This document shows, piece by piece, positions 30,163 to 39,880 of a stretch of 64,000 nucleotides of DNA; the stretch's first letter is position 1, and every line of letters starts with the position of its first letter. Origin of the DNA: JAJPKK01 sp963807015 (GTDB lineage Bacteria; Pseudomonadota; Alphaproteobacteria; Rhizobiales; Xanthobacteraceae). Position numbers and translations under genes: made by a program. The stretch is taken from contig CAWEAS010000008.1 of the NCBI GenBank assembly GCA_963807015.1, positions 620,001 through 684,000 on the forward strand. Reading direction: 5' to 3'. The notes under the pieces were generated by a model. The model had not been told where the DNA came from, did no database searches, and saw nothing but the letters and a program-made list of their open reading frames with translations.

Positions 30163-32055
30163 ATGTCCTCGAACATTAAAGCAAAATCGCCTGCCAAGGA
30201 GGCGCCGACCGAGCCGTTCAAGCGCGCCGTGACCGGCTGCCTGCGGGCGATCGCGCGCAAGCCCGATCTGGAAGTTGCGTACGCGGCCGAACGGCCCGGT
30301 ATGGTGGGCGGCAAGGCGCGACTGCCGGAGCCGCCGCGCAAGCTCAGCGCCCGCGATGCGGCGATCGTTCGCGGTCATGCTGATGCCATTGCGCTGCGCA
30401 TGGCCTGCCACGACAATGCGGTCCATCGTAAGCTGCTGCCGGGCGGCCAGCAGGCCCGCGCCGTGTTCGAGGCTGTGGAGCAGGCCCGCGTCGAGGCCAT
30501 CGGTGCCCGTCGCATGCAGGGGGTGGCCAAGAATCTCGCCGCGATGCTCGACGACAAATTCCATCGCGGCAAGTTCGACGAGATCAGCGACCGCGCCGAC
30601 GCCCCGATCGAAGAGGCGCTCGCCATGCTGGTGCGCGAGCGCCTCACCGGCCAGGCTCCGCCGCCGGCGGCGCGACGGCTTGTCGAACTGTGGCGCAGTT
30701 TCATCGAAGGCCGCGCCGGCCGCGAGCTCGACCGCCTGGAAGACATGATCGAGGACCAGCGCCGCTTCGGCGATGTCGTCCATGACCTTCTCGATTCGCT
30801 CGACATGGGCGACGAGCGCCGCGACGAAGAAGACGAGAGCGAGGACAATAACGACGAGGGCCGACAGGACGAGAAGGGAGAGGACGGAGAGTCCTCTGAG
30901 TCCGACGACAGCGAGCGCATGAGCCTGGAACAGGCCGAGGCTGCAACCGAGGAGGTGCCCGACAGCGCCGCCGAAGCGACCGACGCGCCGACCGCCGACA
31001 TGCCGGACGACTCCGACATGGGCGACTCGGAGAATGCCGCCGAGCCGTGGCGCCCGCGCCAAGGCGGCCGCAACGAGCCGCGCGGCCCGGACTACCGGCC
31101 CTTCATCACCAAGTTCGACGAGATCGTGGCCGCGGAAGATCTGTGCGAGCCCGAGGAGCTCGATCGCCTGCGCGGCTATCTCGACAAGCAACTCGCCAAT
31201 CTGCAGGGCGTGGTGGCGAGGCTCGCAAACCGTCTGCAACGCCGCTTGATGGCTCAGCAGAACCGCTCCTGGGAGTTCGACCTCGAGGAAGGCCTCCTCG
31301 ACCCGGCGCGGCTCTCCCGCATCATCATCGATCCGATGCATCCGCTCTCGTTCAAGCGCGAAAAGGACACCAAGTTCCGCGACACCGTGGTGACACTGCT
31401 CCTCGACAATTCCGGCTCGATGCGCGGGCGTCCGATTACGGTCGCTGCCACATGCGCGGACATTCTGGCGCGCACGTTGGAACGCTGCGGCGTCAAGGTC
31501 GAAATCCTCGGCTTCACGACGCGCGCCTGGAAGGGCGGCCAGTCGCGCGAAGCTTGGCTCGCGGCGAACAAGCCCGCCAACCCCGGCCGCCTCAACGATC
31601 TGCGCCACATCATCTACAAATCGGCCGATGCGCCGTGGCGGCGGGCACGGCGCAATCTCGGCCTGATGATGCGCGAGGGGCTGCTCAAGGAGAACATCGA
31701 CGGCGAGGCGCTCGATTGGACTCACAAGCGCCTGATCGCGCGAACCGAGCAGCGCCGCATTCTGATGATGATCTCGGACGGCGCGCCGGTCGACGACTCG
31801 ACGCTGTCCGTCAATGCCGGCAATTACCTCGAGCGCCACCTGCGCTGGGTCATCGAGGAGATCGAGCAGCGCTCGCCCGTAGAACTGATCGCGATCGGCA
31901 TCGGTCACGACGTGACGCGCTACTATCGCCGCGCCGTCACGATCGTCGATGCCGAGGAACTGGGCGGCGCCATGGTCGAGAAGCTCGCCGAGCTGTTCGA
32001 TGAAGAGGCGCAGGAGGAACCGGTGCGCCGACCGAAACGCCGGCTCGACGCGTGA
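30163..32055 (+). CDS. cobT: Cobaltochelatase subunit CobT
   Basis: A 630-residue partner of CobS. The N-terminal half is helical, residues 205-290 are a strongly acidic linker (Asp/Glu-rich, for example DEEDESEDNNDEG), and the C-terminal 230 residues form a VWA domain with the MIDAS motif LLLDNSGSM near 415. CobS and CobT form the ATPase ring that drives cobalt insertion. The TGA overlaps the GTG start of the next gene. Length and domain order match the family. Confidence 0.95.
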   Translation: MSSNIKAKSPAKEAPTEPFKRAVTGCLRAIARKPDLEVAYAAERPGMVGGKARLPEPPRKLSARDAAIVRGHADAIALRMACHDNAVHRKLLPGGQQARAVFEAVEQARVEAIGARRMQGVAKNLAAMLDDKFHRGKFDEISDRADAPIEEALAMLVRERLTGQAPPPAARRLVELWRSFIEGRAGRELDRLEDMIEDQRRFGDVVHDLLDSLDMGDERRDEEDESEDNNDEGRQDEKGEDGESSESDDSERMSLEQAEAATEEVPDSAAEATDAPTADMPDDSDMGDSENAAEPWRPRQGGRNEPRGPDYRPFITKFDEIVAAEDLCEPEELDRLRGYLDKQLANLQGVVARLANRLQRRLMAQQNRSWEFDLEEGLLDPARLSRIIIDPMHPLSFKREKDTKFRDTVVTLLLDNSGSMRGRPITVAATCADILARTLERCGVKVEILGFTTRAWKGGQSREAWLAANKPANPGRLNDLRHIIYKSADAPWRRARRNLGLMMREGLLKENIDGEALDWTHKRLIARTEQRRILMMISDGAPVDDSTLSVNAGNYLERHLRWVIEEIEQRSPVELIAIGIGHDVTRYYRRAVTIVDAEELGGAMVEKLAELFDEEAQEEPVRRPKRRLDA

Positions 32056-33146
32056 GCGTTGGGCCGCCGGCGTTCCCATCGAACTCCGCGCATACATGGC
32101 ACGGTCTCAACTCGGTTTTCCCTGGCTTCGCGGTGTTGCTGCGCGCGAGCGCAATCGCCGCACTCGCGATCGGAGCGCATGCTGCGCCGGCGGGCGCGCA
32201 GCGCGGCATTCCCGAGCCGCCGGCGTCCATTACGATCACGGCAAAGCCGATCGATGCGTTCAATTCGAGCGTTGCCAACCAGCGCCGGTTCGGCGCGCTG
32301 GAATTCATTGGCGGGCTCGAGCTTTCGTCCTCTCACCGCGACTTTGGCGGATTCTCGGCGATCCGGGTCGAGGCGGACGGCGAGCATTTCGTTGCGTTCT
32401 CCGACAAGAGCCATTGGCTGACAGGCCGCATCGTTTACACGGCCGGACGGCCGAGCGGCATCGCCGACGCCGTCATCGCCCCGATGATCGGACCCGATGG
32501 CCGCACGTTGGCCTTGCGCGGCTGGTACGATACTGAATCGCTCGCGGTGCGCGACGGCCTGTTTTATGTCGGCATCGAACGTGCGAACCGCATCGTGCGC
32601 TTCGATTTCGCAAAATCCGGTGTGCTAGCTCGCGCCGAAGTCGTCCCGGTACCGCTCGGCATCTCCAAGCTTCCGAGCAACAAGGGCCTGGAGGCGCTCG
32701 CCTTCGCGCCGCGAACGGGTCCACTTGCGGGCGCGCTGCTCGCATTTTCCGAGCGCGGCCTCGATGGCGCCGGCAACCTCAAGGCATTCATTCTGAACGG
32801 CACCGCTTCGTCGGAGTTCTCGGTCAAGCGCCGCGATGACTTCGATATCAGCGACAGCGCGGCGCTGCCATCAGGCGACATCCTGCTCCTTGAACGCCGC
32901 TTCACCTGGCTCACGGGTGTCGCGATGCGCCTGCGCAAGATCGCCATCACCAATATTGCTCCAGGCGCGCTCGTCGACGGCCCGGAGTTGATCTTCGCCG
33001 ACATGAGCTACCAGATCGACAACATGGAGGGGCTCAGCATCCACGCAGCGAAGGACGGCGCCACCATCCTGACCATGGTCTCGGATGATAACTTCTCGAT
33101 CCTGCAGCGCACGATCCTGCTGCAGTTCAAGCTGACCGAAGATTGA
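32052..33146 (+). CDS. Secreted esterase-like protein of the phytase-like family
   Basis: A 364-residue protein with a signal peptide (hydrophobic segment about 25-50 ending in APAGAQ). The mature part is a beta-propeller-like domain with FIGGLELSS, FGGFSAIRVEADG, FYVGIERANRIVRF, NKGLEALAFAP and NMEGLSI, the pattern of the family annotated as esterase-like activity of phytase. Substrate unknown. It starts at GTG overlapping the cobT stop, so it is co-translated, though a functional link to cobalamin is not evident. Confidence 0.8.
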   Translation: MSVGPPAFPSNSAHTWHGLNSVFPGFAVLLRASAIAALAIGAHAAPAGAQRGIPEPPASITITAKPIDAFNSSVANQRRFGALEFIGGLELSSSHRDFGGFSAIRVEADGEHFVAFSDKSHWLTGRIVYTAGRPSGIADAVIAPMIGPDGRTLALRGWYDTESLAVRDGLFYVGIERANRIVRFDFAKSGVLARAEVVPVPLGISKLPSNKGLEALAFAPRTGPLAGALLAFSERGLDGAGNLKAFILNGTASSEFSVKRRDDFDISDSAALPSGDILLLERRFTWLTGVAMRLRKIAITNIAPGALVDGPELIFADMSYQIDNMEGLSIHAAKDGATILTMVSDDNFSILQRTILLQFKLTED

Positions 33147-33191
33147 AGCGCGCGTTGCTTCGCGTTTTGCGGTCTTAACGGATGCTCCGCT

Positions 33192-33271
33192 GTCCTTGCC
33201 CGGCTTGACCGGGCAATCCAGTACTCCGCAGCCGGTGGCTACTGGGTCGCCCGGTCAAGCCGGGCGAGGAC
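33192..33271. repeat. REP-like inverted repeat, CCCGGCTTGACCGGGC type
   Basis: Arms 33192-33223 and 33240-33271 are complementary at 29 of 32 positions, and each contains the near-palindrome CCCGGCTTGACCGGGC. Repeats of this sequence are common between genes in Bradyrhizobium relatives. It lies between two convergent genes and may act as a terminator. Confidence 0.8.
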
Positions 33272-33300
33272 GAACGCAGAAGGCCAATCGAAAGAAACGA

Positions 33301-33591
33301 TCAGCTCGCCGGGGCAAGCTTCTTGGCAATCTGGCGCTTGAGTTCCACGGCGCGCGTCGACAGCTCGCTCTCGCGCGCCTTGGTCAGAAAGGCGTCAAGG
33401 CCGCCGCGATGATCGACGCTCTTCAGCGCATTCGTGGAGATGCGCAAGCGCACCGAGCGCCCGAGCGCATCGGACATCAAGGTGACGTTGACCAGATTCG
33501 GCAGGAAGCGCCGCTTGGTCTTGATATTGGAGTGGCTGACCTTGTGGCCGACCTGGGCGCCTTTCCCGGTCAGTTCGCATCGCCGCGACAT
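33301..33591 (-). CDS. rpmB: 50S ribosomal protein L28
   Basis: A 96-residue ribosomal protein with the family signature SRRCELTGKGAQVGHKVSHSNIKTKRRFLPNLV and the C-terminal RLRISTNALKSVD. It belongs to the large ribosomal subunit. The Cys-type zinc motif of some L28 paralogues is absent. It stands alone, divergent from the DUF3108 gene, as in many Hyphomicrobiales. Confidence 0.96.
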   Translation of the reverse strand: MSRRCELTGKGAQVGHKVSHSNIKTKRRFLPNLVNVTLMSDALGRSVRLRISTNALKSVDHRGGLDAFLTKARESELSTRAVELKRQIAKKLAPAS

Positions 33592-33905
33592 GGCATACCT
33601 CTGAAAGCAACCGTCTTCGCGCCGCCGGAGCGCGGAGCTACTGGCAAATATGGGCTCGTTTGGACCGCGGACCTATAGTGAGACGGGCGGTGAGCGTCAA
33701 GTTCGAGATGGCCGGCATCGGTGGCGGGATTTGCTCGGCCGGCGACGTCGCCGCACCGGTGCGCTGATCCGCAAAGCGCTAAGTCCGGCCGCATCGAAGC
33801 GGTTGAAGGCCAGCGGGATCAGTCCGTTACATCACACATTCGACTTAATCCACGTTGAAAAGCCTGCATTCCTGCCGGTGAGGCGTTCGACGGATTGGAT
33901 CGAAA
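33592..33905. other. Divergent intergenic region rpmB / DUF3108
   Basis: 314 bases that must hold the promoter for rpmB on the minus strand and that for the DUF3108 gene on the plus strand. I see no hairpin, repeat or small gene that I can defend. Confidence 0.4.
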
Positions 33906-34808
33906 GTGCGTGTAACTTTGCCCGGTCTTGTGCGCCCAGGCCGCCGGCCTTTCCAACGGCCGCTTCCAGCATCCGCATTATATAAAGTTCAGATATGCTT
34001 CGCCGCTGCCGCGATGGCCGCGTGCATTGGCGGCGGCGATGCGCACGCCCAGGGCAAGCTTGACGCGCGCTATTGGGCGAGCCTCGCGGGCGTTCCCATT
34101 GGCCGTGGCGCCTGGGTCATCGAAATCGGCGAGGACCAGTTTACGGCAGCCGCCAGCGGCATGACCGCGGGGCTGTTGCGCGTGTTTGCGAACGGCCAGG
34201 GCAGCGGCGCATCGCGGGGCACCGTTCGCGGCGACAATCTGATGCCGACCGCCTACGCGTCGAGCATCGCGAATGAAAAGCGTGTCGAAGAGCTGCGAAT
34301 CGCGCTCAGCTCCGGGAACGTCAAGGACTTCACCATCGAGCCTCCGGCTACGCCCCAACCGGAGCGTATTCCGGTAACCGATGCGCATCGACGTGGCGTC
34401 ACCGATCCGATGACCGCTGGGCTTGTCCGCGTGCCCGGCACCGGCGACCCGGTGTCGGCGGAAGCCTGCCGGCGCACGATCCCGGTGTTTGACGGCCGCA
34501 TGCGCTTTGATCTGCATTTGAGTTTCAAGCGCTTCGAGCACGTCCAGGCCGACCGCGGCTATCAGGGCCCGGTGGCGGTGTGCGCCGTGCAATTCGCTCC
34601 CTTGGCCGGTTACGTGCCGAGCCGCCCGGCGATCAAATACCTCGTCGCGCAGCGAGACATGGAAATCTGGCTCGCGCCGATTGCCGGCACCCGGATCCTC
34701 GTGCCGTTCCGGGCGCAGATCCCGACCCCACTGGGCCTCGGGATATTGGAGGCGACTCAGTTCATTACGGTTGCGACCCCGCCGCGGGTCCCCGTGGCGG
34801 CGCGCTAA
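33906..34808 (+). CDS. DUF3108 domain protein, exported
   Basis: A protein of about 300 residues with an N-terminal signal (about 30-48, ICFAAAAMAACIGGGDAHAQ) and a periplasmic beta-rich DUF3108 domain. Recognisable parts are LDARYWASLAGVPIGRG, PTAYASSIANEKRVEELRIAL, RTIPVFDGRMRFDL and YLVAQRDMEIWLAPIAGTRILVPFR. It is probably an outer-membrane or envelope-associated protein of unknown function. The GTG start lacks a clear ribosome binding site and a start closer to the signal is possible. Placement beside rpmB is conserved in relatives. Confidence 0.8.
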   Translation: MRVTLPGLVRPGRRPFQRPLPASALYKVQICFAAAAMAACIGGGDAHAQGKLDARYWASLAGVPIGRGAWVIEIGEDQFTAAASGMTAGLLRVFANGQGSGASRGTVRGDNLMPTAYASSIANEKRVEELRIALSSGNVKDFTIEPPATPQPERIPVTDAHRRGVTDPMTAGLVRVPGTGDPVSAEACRRTIPVFDGRMRFDLHLSFKRFEHVQADRGYQGPVAVCAVQFAPLAGYVPSRPAIKYLVAQRDMEIWLAPIAGTRILVPFRAQIPTPLGLGILEATQFITVATPPRVPVAAR

Positions 34809-35157
34809 GCTCTCTCCCAATCCACAGCTTAAGCAGTCAGGTTTCGATTCCCTGCTTGACAGATGAACGCGAAGCGAATCGGAACACGCTGATTCCGTAA
34901 CTGCACTGACGGACCATTCTGCGATGATTTTCGGTGCACTTTTTCAGCATCTGGTGGGCACACACTCATCGTTCCCAATATGTGGTGAGAACGAATCTCG
35001 ACACCTCCAGAGTCAGCGATTCGGGCGTGCTTTGTTCGAGACTCGTTCGCGAATCCCCCGTAGCGCCCTCGAACCCCTTGGATTGCGTCGCATTGTGATA
35101 CAAAAGGCCCCCTGCAAGTGATGCGCCGGGCCGGTCCGTGCGCCGGCGGAGACTGTA
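34809..35157. other. Intergenic region before the SUV3-like helicase
   Basis: 349 bases, with no gene I can support. A GGAG lies 8 bases before the helicase ATG. No terminator hairpin with a T-run or clear promoter was seen. Confidence 0.4.
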
Positions 35158-38100
35158 ATGCCCATCTCGTTCAGTTCGCCCGGACCCCGGGATCAACGCC
35201 CCCGGGGGGTCGGTGTCACCGCGGTGCTGGGGCCGACCAATACCGGCAAGACCCATCTCGCCATCGAGCGCATGCTGGCGCATTCCTCCGGCCTGATCGG
35301 CCTGCCGCTGCGGCTCCTCGCCCGCGAGGTCTATAATAAAGTCTCCGAGCGCGTCGGCGCCGACGCGGTTGCGCTCATCACCGGCGAAGAGAAGATCAAG
35401 CCAGCCAATCCGCGCTATTGGGTTTCGACAGTCGAGGCAATGCCGCGCGACCTCGATGTGGCGTTCGTGGCCGTCGATGAGGTCCAGCTCGGGGCCGATC
35501 TTGATCGCGGCCACGTCTTCACCGACCGCATGCTCAACTGTCGCGGCCGCGAGGAGACGTTCGTCCTCGGCGCCGCGACCGTACGACCGATGGTCGAGAG
35601 GCTGCTGCCGGGAGCGAACATCTTGAGCCGGCCGCGACTATCGCGGCTCACCCATGCAGGCGAAAAGAAGATCACGCGCCAGCCGCGCCGCACCGCGATC
35701 GTCGCCTTCTCCGCCGACGAGGTGTACGCGATCGCCGAACTGATCCGCCGGCAGCGCGGCGGCGCGGCCGTCGTTCTCGGCGGCCTCTCGCCGCGTACGC
35801 GCAACGCGCAGGTCGCGCTCTATCAATCCGGCGACGTCGATTACCTGGTGGCGACCGATGCGATCGGCATGGGCCTCAATCTCGATGTCGATCACGTCGC
35901 GTTCGCGTCCGATCGCAAGTTCGATGGTTATCAATTTCGCCGTCTTAATCCTGCTGAATTCGCCCAGGTCGCGGGCCGCGCCGGCCGCGCGACGCGCGAC
36001 GGCAGCTTCGGCACCACCGGGCGCTGTCCGCCCTTCGATGCCGAACTCGTGCACGCGCTTGAAAGCCACAGCTTCGAGCCGCTCAAAGTACTGCAGTGGC
36101 GCAATTCCGATCTCGACTTCTCGTCGCTGGGCGCGCTCGCAGCCTCGCTCGCCGCGCTGCCATCGCATCCGACGTTGACGCGCGCGCCGCTTGCCGAAGA
36201 TATCCTCGTGTTCGATCACGCCGCGCGTGACGAAGAGGTTCGCGCCCTCGCCAAGGGACGCGCCGCGATCGAGCGGCTGTGGGATGTTTGCCAGCTCCCC
36301 GACTACCGCAAGATTTCGCCCGCTGCCCACGCGGAACTTGTGGTGACCCTCTATGGTTTTCTGCTCCGCGACGGTAGAATTTCCGACGATTGGTTTTCCG
36401 GACAGATTGCTCAAGCCGATCATGTTGAAGGCGACATTGACACGCTATCGACGCGTATCGCGCATATCAGAACGTGGACCTTTGCGGCGAACCGGCCTGA
36501 CTGGCTGGCGGACCCCGAACATTGGCAAGGTGTTGCGCGAACGATCGAGGACAAGCTGTCCGACGCGCTACACGAACGCCTCGCCGAGCGTTTCGTCGAT
36601 CGCCGCACCAGCGTGCTGATGCGCCGGTTGCGAGAGAACACGATGCTGAACACCGAGATCACCAAGACCGGCGAAGTCGTCGTCGAAGGCCATACCATCG
36701 GCCGGCTCGACGGTTTCCGCTTTGCGCCGGATTCGACCTCCACCGGTTCCGACGCCAAGGCCCTGTCGGCCGCGGCGCAGAAGGCGCTCTCCGGCGAGAT
36801 CGAAGCGCGTGCCAACCGGCTGTCTCATGCGCCCGACGCGCAGTTCGTGCTCACGTCGGACGCGACCATCCGCTGGATCGGCGAACCCGTCGCCAAGCTC
36901 GTCGCCGGCGACGTCGTGCTGCGACCGCGGGTGCGCATCCTCGCCGATGACCATTTGACCGGCGCGGCGCTCGAAGCGGTGCAGACGCGTCTCGATCTGT
37001 GGACGCGCACCCACATCGAACGGCTGCTCGCGCCATTGTTCGTGCTCGGCGCCGCCGACGACATCACCGGCCTCGCGAGAGGCGTCGCCTATCAAATCGT
37101 CGAAGCGCTCGGCGTTCTCGAGCGCAGCAAAGTTGCGGACGACCTCAAGAGTCTCGACCAAGCCTCGCGCGCCACGTTGCGCAAGCACGGCGTGCGGTTC
37201 GGCGCCTACCACGTCTACGTGCCACTGTTGCTCAAGCCGGCGCCACGAGCGCTCGCGGCGCAGTTGTGGGCCATCAAGCACGGCGGTCCCGAGACGACGG
37301 GGCTCGATGAGTTGCAGCGGCTTGCCGCAAGCGGCCGGACATCGTTCCCGGCCGACAAGGAAGTGCCGCGCGCGCTTTATCGCACCCTCGGCTACCGGAT
37401 GTGCGGCGAGCGTGCATTGCGCGTCGATATTCTGGAACGGCTCGCGGACCTGATCCGCCCGGCGCTCGCCTGGCGGCCCGCATCTCCCGGCATTAAACCG
37501 GCCGGCGCGTTTGAGGGCACCGGATTCACTGTGACCCAGGCGATGACCTCGCTCACTGGCTCCTCAGGCGAAGATTTTGCCTCGATCCTGCGCGCGCTCG
37601 GCTATCGGATGGAAAAGCGGCCCAAACCAGCCGAGCCGCCAGCGCAGCCGGCGGAAGCCGCAGCGCCAAGCGCGACGGACGCGAATGTGTCCGAGCCAAC
37701 AGAAGCGGCCGCCCCATCAGAAGAGTTTGCAGACAACTCGGTCGAGCCGGTGACCAGCACGGCAGATCAGGCGGCCACGGCCGAAGCAGATTCGGTGGGC
37801 ACAGACGCTGCGGAAGCGGGCGTGGAGGATGTGCACCAAGTTGAGACCTCGTCGGAGAGCGAAGACGCCCAGCCCGATGCAGCCGCGCCTGCCGCAGATT
37901 CGGTCGTCCTTGGGGCGGAACCCGACCACGGGGCCGTGATCGCGCCCGAGCCCGAACTTGCTATGCCAATTGCCTCCGAACCCGGTGCCGCAACCGAAGT
38001 TCAGGCTGCCGCGCCCGATGCGCTATCCGACACCAGCGCAGAACTGGCGTCGGCTGACTCCAATGCGGCTGAGGTCGCAAAGGCCGCCGAGCCCGAATTA

Positions 38101-38646
38101 GTCGAAGTCTGGCGGCCGGGCGGACGAAGCGACGAGCGGCGCGGCCAACGTCGGCCGCCGCGCCGGCATCATCGCGATGGCGGGCACCGGACCGGAGCGG
38201 GCGAAGCGCCGCAAAGGCCTGTCGCCGCTGCGGCGCAAGGTGACGGCGAGGCGGCCGCTCAAGTAGGTGATGCCGGGACCAGCGCAGGCGAGGCCGCAGC
38301 AACACCGGCGTCGGCACCCGAGACCCGGCCCGATCGCGGTGAGCGGCGCAGGCGCGGCGGCCGCCCCGGCGAATTTCGACGCGACGACGGCGAGCGCGGC
38401 CCACAACGTCCGGACGAGCGTCGCGCCGACCATCGCGATCGTCCGGAGCGCAGCCAGCGCCCTGACCGGCCCGATCGCCCACGGGGAGACCGCGGCGAGC
38501 GGGGACGGAAGGAGCGCGGCGACCGGAGTTGGCGCGAGCACCTGCCGGGCCGCGAGCGCAGCAAGGAGCCCGATCCCAATTCGCCCTTCGCCAAGCTTGC
38601 AGCATTGAAGGCGCAGCTCGAAGCTGACGCGAAGGAACGCCACTGA
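35158..38646 (+). CDS. SUV3-like ATP-dependent RNA helicase with long acidic/basic tail
   Basis: A 1162-residue SF2 helicase. Motif I is GPTNTGKT (about 24-31), the DEAD-box variant is AVDEVQL, motif V is ATDAIGMGLNLD and motif VI is QVAGRAGRATRDG. The core resembles SUV3, the helicase of the mitochondrial degradosome, whose bacterial relatives are found in Alphaproteobacteria. After about residue 820 comes a 200-residue Ala/Glu/Pro-rich acidic linker and then an Arg/Gly/Asp-rich basic tail, probably an unstructured RNA-binding extension. The S4 RNA-binding gene follows after 4 bases, consistent with a shared RNA role. Confidence 0.87.
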   Translation: MPISFSSPGPRDQRPRGVGVTAVLGPTNTGKTHLAIERMLAHSSGLIGLPLRLLAREVYNKVSERVGADAVALITGEEKIKPANPRYWVSTVEAMPRDLDVAFVAVDEVQLGADLDRGHVFTDRMLNCRGREETFVLGAATVRPMVERLLPGANILSRPRLSRLTHAGEKKITRQPRRTAIVAFSADEVYAIAELIRRQRGGAAVVLGGLSPRTRNAQVALYQSGDVDYLVATDAIGMGLNLDVDHVAFASDRKFDGYQFRRLNPAEFAQVAGRAGRATRDGSFGTTGRCPPFDAELVHALESHSFEPLKVLQWRNSDLDFSSLGALAASLAALPSHPTLTRAPLAEDILVFDHAARDEEVRALAKGRAAIERLWDVCQLPDYRKISPAAHAELVVTLYGFLLRDGRISDDWFSGQIAQADHVEGDIDTLSTRIAHIRTWTFAANRPDWLADPEHWQGVARTIEDKLSDALHERLAERFVDRRTSVLMRRLRENTMLNTEITKTGEVVVEGHTIGRLDGFRFAPDSTSTGSDAKALSAAAQKALSGEIEARANRLSHAPDAQFVLTSDATIRWIGEPVAKLVAGDVVLRPRVRILADDHLTGAALEAVQTRLDLWTRTHIERLLAPLFVLGAADDITGLARGVAYQIVEALGVLERSKVADDLKSLDQASRATLRKHGVRFGAYHVYVPLLLKPAPRALAAQLWAIKHGGPETTGLDELQRLAASGRTSFPADKEVPRALYRTLGYRMCGERALRVDILERLADLIRPALAWRPASPGIKPAGAFEGTGFTVTQAMTSLTGSSGEDFASILRALGYRMEKRPKPAEPPAQPAEAAAPSATDANVSEPTEAAAPSEEFADNSVEPVTSTADQAATAEADSVGTDAAEAGVEDVHQVETSSESEDAQPDAAAPAADSVVLGAEPDHGAVIAPEPELAMPIASEPGAATEVQAAAPDALSDTSAELASADSNAAEVAKAAEPELVEVWRPGGRSDERRGQRRPPRRHHRDGGHRTGAGEAPQRPVAAAAQGDGEAAAQVGDAGTSAGEAAATPASAPETRPDRGERRRRGGRPGEFRRDDGERGPQRPDERRADHRDRPERSQRPDRPDRPRGDRGERGRKERGDRSWREHLPGRERSKEPDPNSPFAKLAALKAQLEADAKERH

Positions 38647-38650
38647 GTAG

Positions 38651-38938
38651 GTGCCTTTGTCGGCCGAGCGGCAACGCATCGATCGCTGGTTATGGCACGC
38701 GCGCATCGTGCGGACCCGCCTCGTCGCAGCCTCCCTGGCGGCGGCGGGACACGTGCGGGTCAATGGGGCGCGCATCACGGCGCCAAGCCGCGCCATCAAG
38801 TGCGGCGACGTAGTCACGATCGCCCTCGATGGCGGCGTCCGGGTCCTCAAGGTCTCTGGATTTTCGCCGCGCCGAGGCGACTCTGCAGCCACTGTCGGAC
38901 TCTATACCGAACTCACCGAAGGCAACCGTCGCCATTGA
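38651..38938 (+). CDS. S4-domain RNA-binding protein (Hsp15-like)
   Basis: A 95-residue protein with the S4 motif RIDRWLWHARIVRTRLVAASLAAAGHVRVNGARITAPS...KCGDVVTIAL. Hsp15 relatives bind stalled 50S subunits and help recycle them. The start is GTG 38651, four bases after the helicase stop, so it is almost certainly co-transcribed with it. The C-terminal tail is short compared with E. coli Hsp15. Confidence 0.88.
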   Translation: MPLSAERQRIDRWLWHARIVRTRLVAASLAAAGHVRVNGARITAPSRAIKCGDVVTIALDGGVRVLKVSGFSPRRGDSAATVGLYTELTEGNRRH

Positions 38939-39131
38939 AAATGCCCTGCCACAGGCAAATCATCGCATTCATTAAGCGCCGGCCAGTCCCCATTTCGATG
39001 CTAGAGGCGGGGTTGCGCGGCGGGTCGTGCTGCGCTAGCGCATGGTCGCGAAGATTGCAGGCTCTTTCGCGTCAATTCGTCAGCAAAAACAAGAACCCCG
39101 AGTGTGCCTGCCGCCGGAGCGGAGTTGGTCC

Positions 39132-39467
39132 ATGACGTACGTCGTTGTCGAGAACTGCATCAAGTGCAAGTACATGGATTGCGTCGAGGTCTGTCCGGTC
39201 GATTGCTTTTATGAAGGCGCCAACATGCTCGTCATTCATCCCGACGAGTGTATCGATTGCGGCGTCTGCGAACCCGAATGCCCGGCCGAGGCCATCAAAC
39301 CGGACACCGAACCCGGTCTGGAGCAGTGGCTCCAGGTCAATGCCGAATATTCTAAGACCTGGCCCAACATCACCGTGAAACGTGAGGGGCCGGCGGACGG
39401 CAAGGAGTGGGATGGCGTCGAAGGTAAAATCAAGCAGTTCGACCCGCAGCCCGGCACCGGAGACTGA
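39132..39467 (+). CDS. fdxA: Seven-iron ferredoxin FdxA
   Basis: A 111-residue ferredoxin with cysteines arranged as CIKCKYMDCVEVCPVDCF and CIDCGVCEPECP, the pattern for one 3Fe-4S and one 4Fe-4S cluster. The C-terminal extension (WLQVNAEYSKTWPNITVKREG) is typical of FdxA. ATG 39132 has GGAG 8 bases upstream and gives the normal MTYVV start. It carries electrons in central metabolism. Confidence 0.95.
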   Translation: MTYVVVENCIKCKYMDCVEVCPVDCFYEGANMLVIHPDECIDCGVCEPECPAEAIKPDTEPGLEQWLQVNAEYSKTWPNITVKREGPADGKEWDGVEGKIKQFDPQPGTGD

Positions 39468-39880
39468 TTCGGGCGCAACCGCTTTTTATTGTCGCACCTT
39501 CGCCGCGGTTAAGGCTTTTCAAGCATTTTATTGCGTCTGCATGACAGAATTGACACTTTCGCACCGCGTAAAGCTTTGATTTTTGCGGGAAATGTGCTAT
39601 ATAGGCGACAAATAAGAAACGCAGGCTTCGACGCTCCTCCGGGAGCGTATTTTTTCGAAGTGTTCCCGAGGATCCGTCAAACAGGGGCGTGTATCTCACG
39701 CAATCGACAGTGGCAGGCAAAATTCGTCACAGGTCTAAGTCGAAAAGGACCGCAAAACCCTCTTCGGACAGCCGTCGCAGGGCAACCCAAGCTCCCCGGG
39801 CTACCAACCGCCGCGGAGCTCCCGTGGCTAAGGCGGCTGTCGGCCGCAATAGGCCAAAGGGTCAAGGAGAAAGTCAGGGA
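39468..39880. other. Long fdxA-carD intergenic region with promoter and leader
   Basis: 413 bases. The first 100 are AT-rich and include no gene. The promoter and terminator-like hairpin of the carD leader (39576-39656) are described separately. An in-frame upstream extension of carD from 39689 exists but has poor composition and is not supported over the well-placed ATG 39881. Confidence 0.5.
39576..39656 (+). promoter_or_regulatory. carD: carD promoter and leader terminator hairpin
   Basis: TTGATT (39576-39581), 16 bp, TATATA (39598-39603) is a good sigma-70-type promoter. About 28 bases downstream, ACGCTCC (39631-39637), TCCG, GGAGCGT (39642-39648) is followed by ATTTTTTC, an intrinsic-terminator-like structure. 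An outer CTTCGA/TCGAAG pair brackets it. Transcription could end here and give a short RNA, or be attenuated before carD. Confidence 0.5.

Noticed and set aside
30145..32097. 650-codon open frame antisense to cobT
   Set aside because: It mirrors the cobT codons almost end to end and has no family motif, so it is a high-GC shadow.
39689..39880. N-terminal extension of CarD
   Set aside because: The extra 64 residues are basic low-complexity sequence without a ribosome binding site, and ATG 39881 gives a complete domain.
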